DNA from: JAAZFF01 sp964405775
Lineage (GTDB): Bacteria; Verrucomicrobiota; Kiritimatiellia; RFP12; UBA3636
Reading direction: 5' to 3'
NCBI GenBank assembly: GCA_964405775.1
Contig: CAYOPG010000098.1
Location: forward strand, 1 to 6,860
Length of the DNA stretch: 6,860 nucleotides
The notes beneath the pieces were generated by a model. The model worked only from the letters and a program-made list of their open reading frames with translations, was not told the origin of the DNA and made no database searches. The position numbers were made by a program, and so were the translations under genes. How positions within the stretch are numbered: the stretch's first letter is position 1; each line of letters begins with the position of its first letter. Shown piece after piece: positions 6,790 through 6,860 of the stretch.

Positions 6790-6828
6790 TGTAATCTTGA
6801 ACCCCCATGCAAGATTACAGGTATGGGG
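6790..6828 (+). other. 10-bp hairpin with possible pseudoknot, unidentified structured element
   Basis: TGTAATCTTG (6790-6799) and CAAGATTACA (6810-6819) form a perfect 10-bp stem with a 10-base loop. The loop bases CCCCAT (6803-6808) are complementary to ATGGGG (6823-6828) just downstream, which would make an H-type pseudoknot. ATGGGG overlaps GGGGTG (6825-6830), which could instead pair with TACCCC (6775-6780), enclosing the hairpin. No T-run follows on either strand, so it is not an intrinsic terminator. I do not recognise the family. A leader RNA, small RNA or mobile-element end are all possible. Confidence 0.4.
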
Positions 6829-6834
6829 TGATCC

Positions 6835-6860
6835 TGTGGCAGAGTCCAGACAGTGCCACA
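6835..6860 (+). repeat. Hairpin at the right edge of the window
   Basis: TGTGGCA (6835-6841) and TGCCACA (6854-6860) form a perfect 7-bp stem with a 12-base loop. It ends exactly at the window edge, so the stem may be longer. It is the third hairpin in 120 bases. Confidence 0.4.

Noticed and set aside
6741..6794. 17-codon ORF starting at the TGATG junction after gspF
   Set aside because: The stop-start overlap is suggestive of coupling, but the product is very short, has no recognisable feature, and its first bases are part of a hairpin stem.
6761..6860. Frame open from an ATG at 6761 to the window edge (33 codons)
   Set aside because: There is no usable ribosome site (AGG is only two bases from the ATG), it contains AGA and TTA codons that look uncommon in the neighbouring genes, and a run of 33 open codons is expected by chance. 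It also crosses all three hairpins. It could be revived if the frame continues with homologues.
6840..6860. CAGTGCCACA at the edge resembles a conserved stretch of RNase P RNA
   Set aside because: RNase P RNA should have the invariant GGAAAGUCCGGGC-like P4 element within roughly 100 bases upstream, and it is not there. The same bases are explained by a simple 7-bp hairpin.

Overview
This is a gene-dense stretch in which every confident gene is on the + strand. There are five complete genes, the probable 3' tail of a sixth at the left edge, and about 120 non-coding bases at the right edge. The layout and gene content (a Zn-ribbon protein of a type I recall from Planctomycetes and Verrucomicrobia, a GspF/PilC protein, moderate-to-high GC, mostly poor Shine-Dalgarno sites) suggest a member of the PVC superphylum, perhaps Lentisphaerota, Kiritimatiellota or Verrucomicrobiota. 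That placement is inference and no rRNA or other marker is present to prove it.

Left block (1-3637): four reading frames are packed as one apparent operon. A truncated frame whose last codons look like the hydrophobic end and basic cytoplasmic tail of a membrane protein stops at 83. A GH4 alpha-galactosidase (melA, 86-1438) starts two bases later behind a clear AAGGA ribosome site. A Zn-ribbon protein of unknown function (1455-2105) follows after 16 bases, and an N-acyl-D-amino-acid deacylase (2102-3637) overlaps it by an ATGA junction. A transporter plus an alpha-galactosidase would form a catabolic cassette for alpha-galactosides. The D-aminoacylase adds release of D-amino acids from acylated forms, and the link between the two activities is not obvious.

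Right block (3638-6741): a 53-base gap holds a probable sigma70-like promoter and a perfect 8+8 bp dyad that ends on the base before the argS start codon. Arginyl-tRNA synthetase (argS, 3691-5451) and a GspF/PilC inner-membrane platform protein of type II secretion or type IV pili (5476-6741) follow in the same direction.

Right edge (6742-6860): no convincing gene, but three strong hairpins in a row, one with a loop that could form a pseudoknot with downstream sequence. This is the least explained part of the window. I could not match it to a known RNA family, terminator or mobile-element end. Apart from that, the window is mostly ordinary housekeeping and catabolic sequence, and I see no clear novel multi-gene system.
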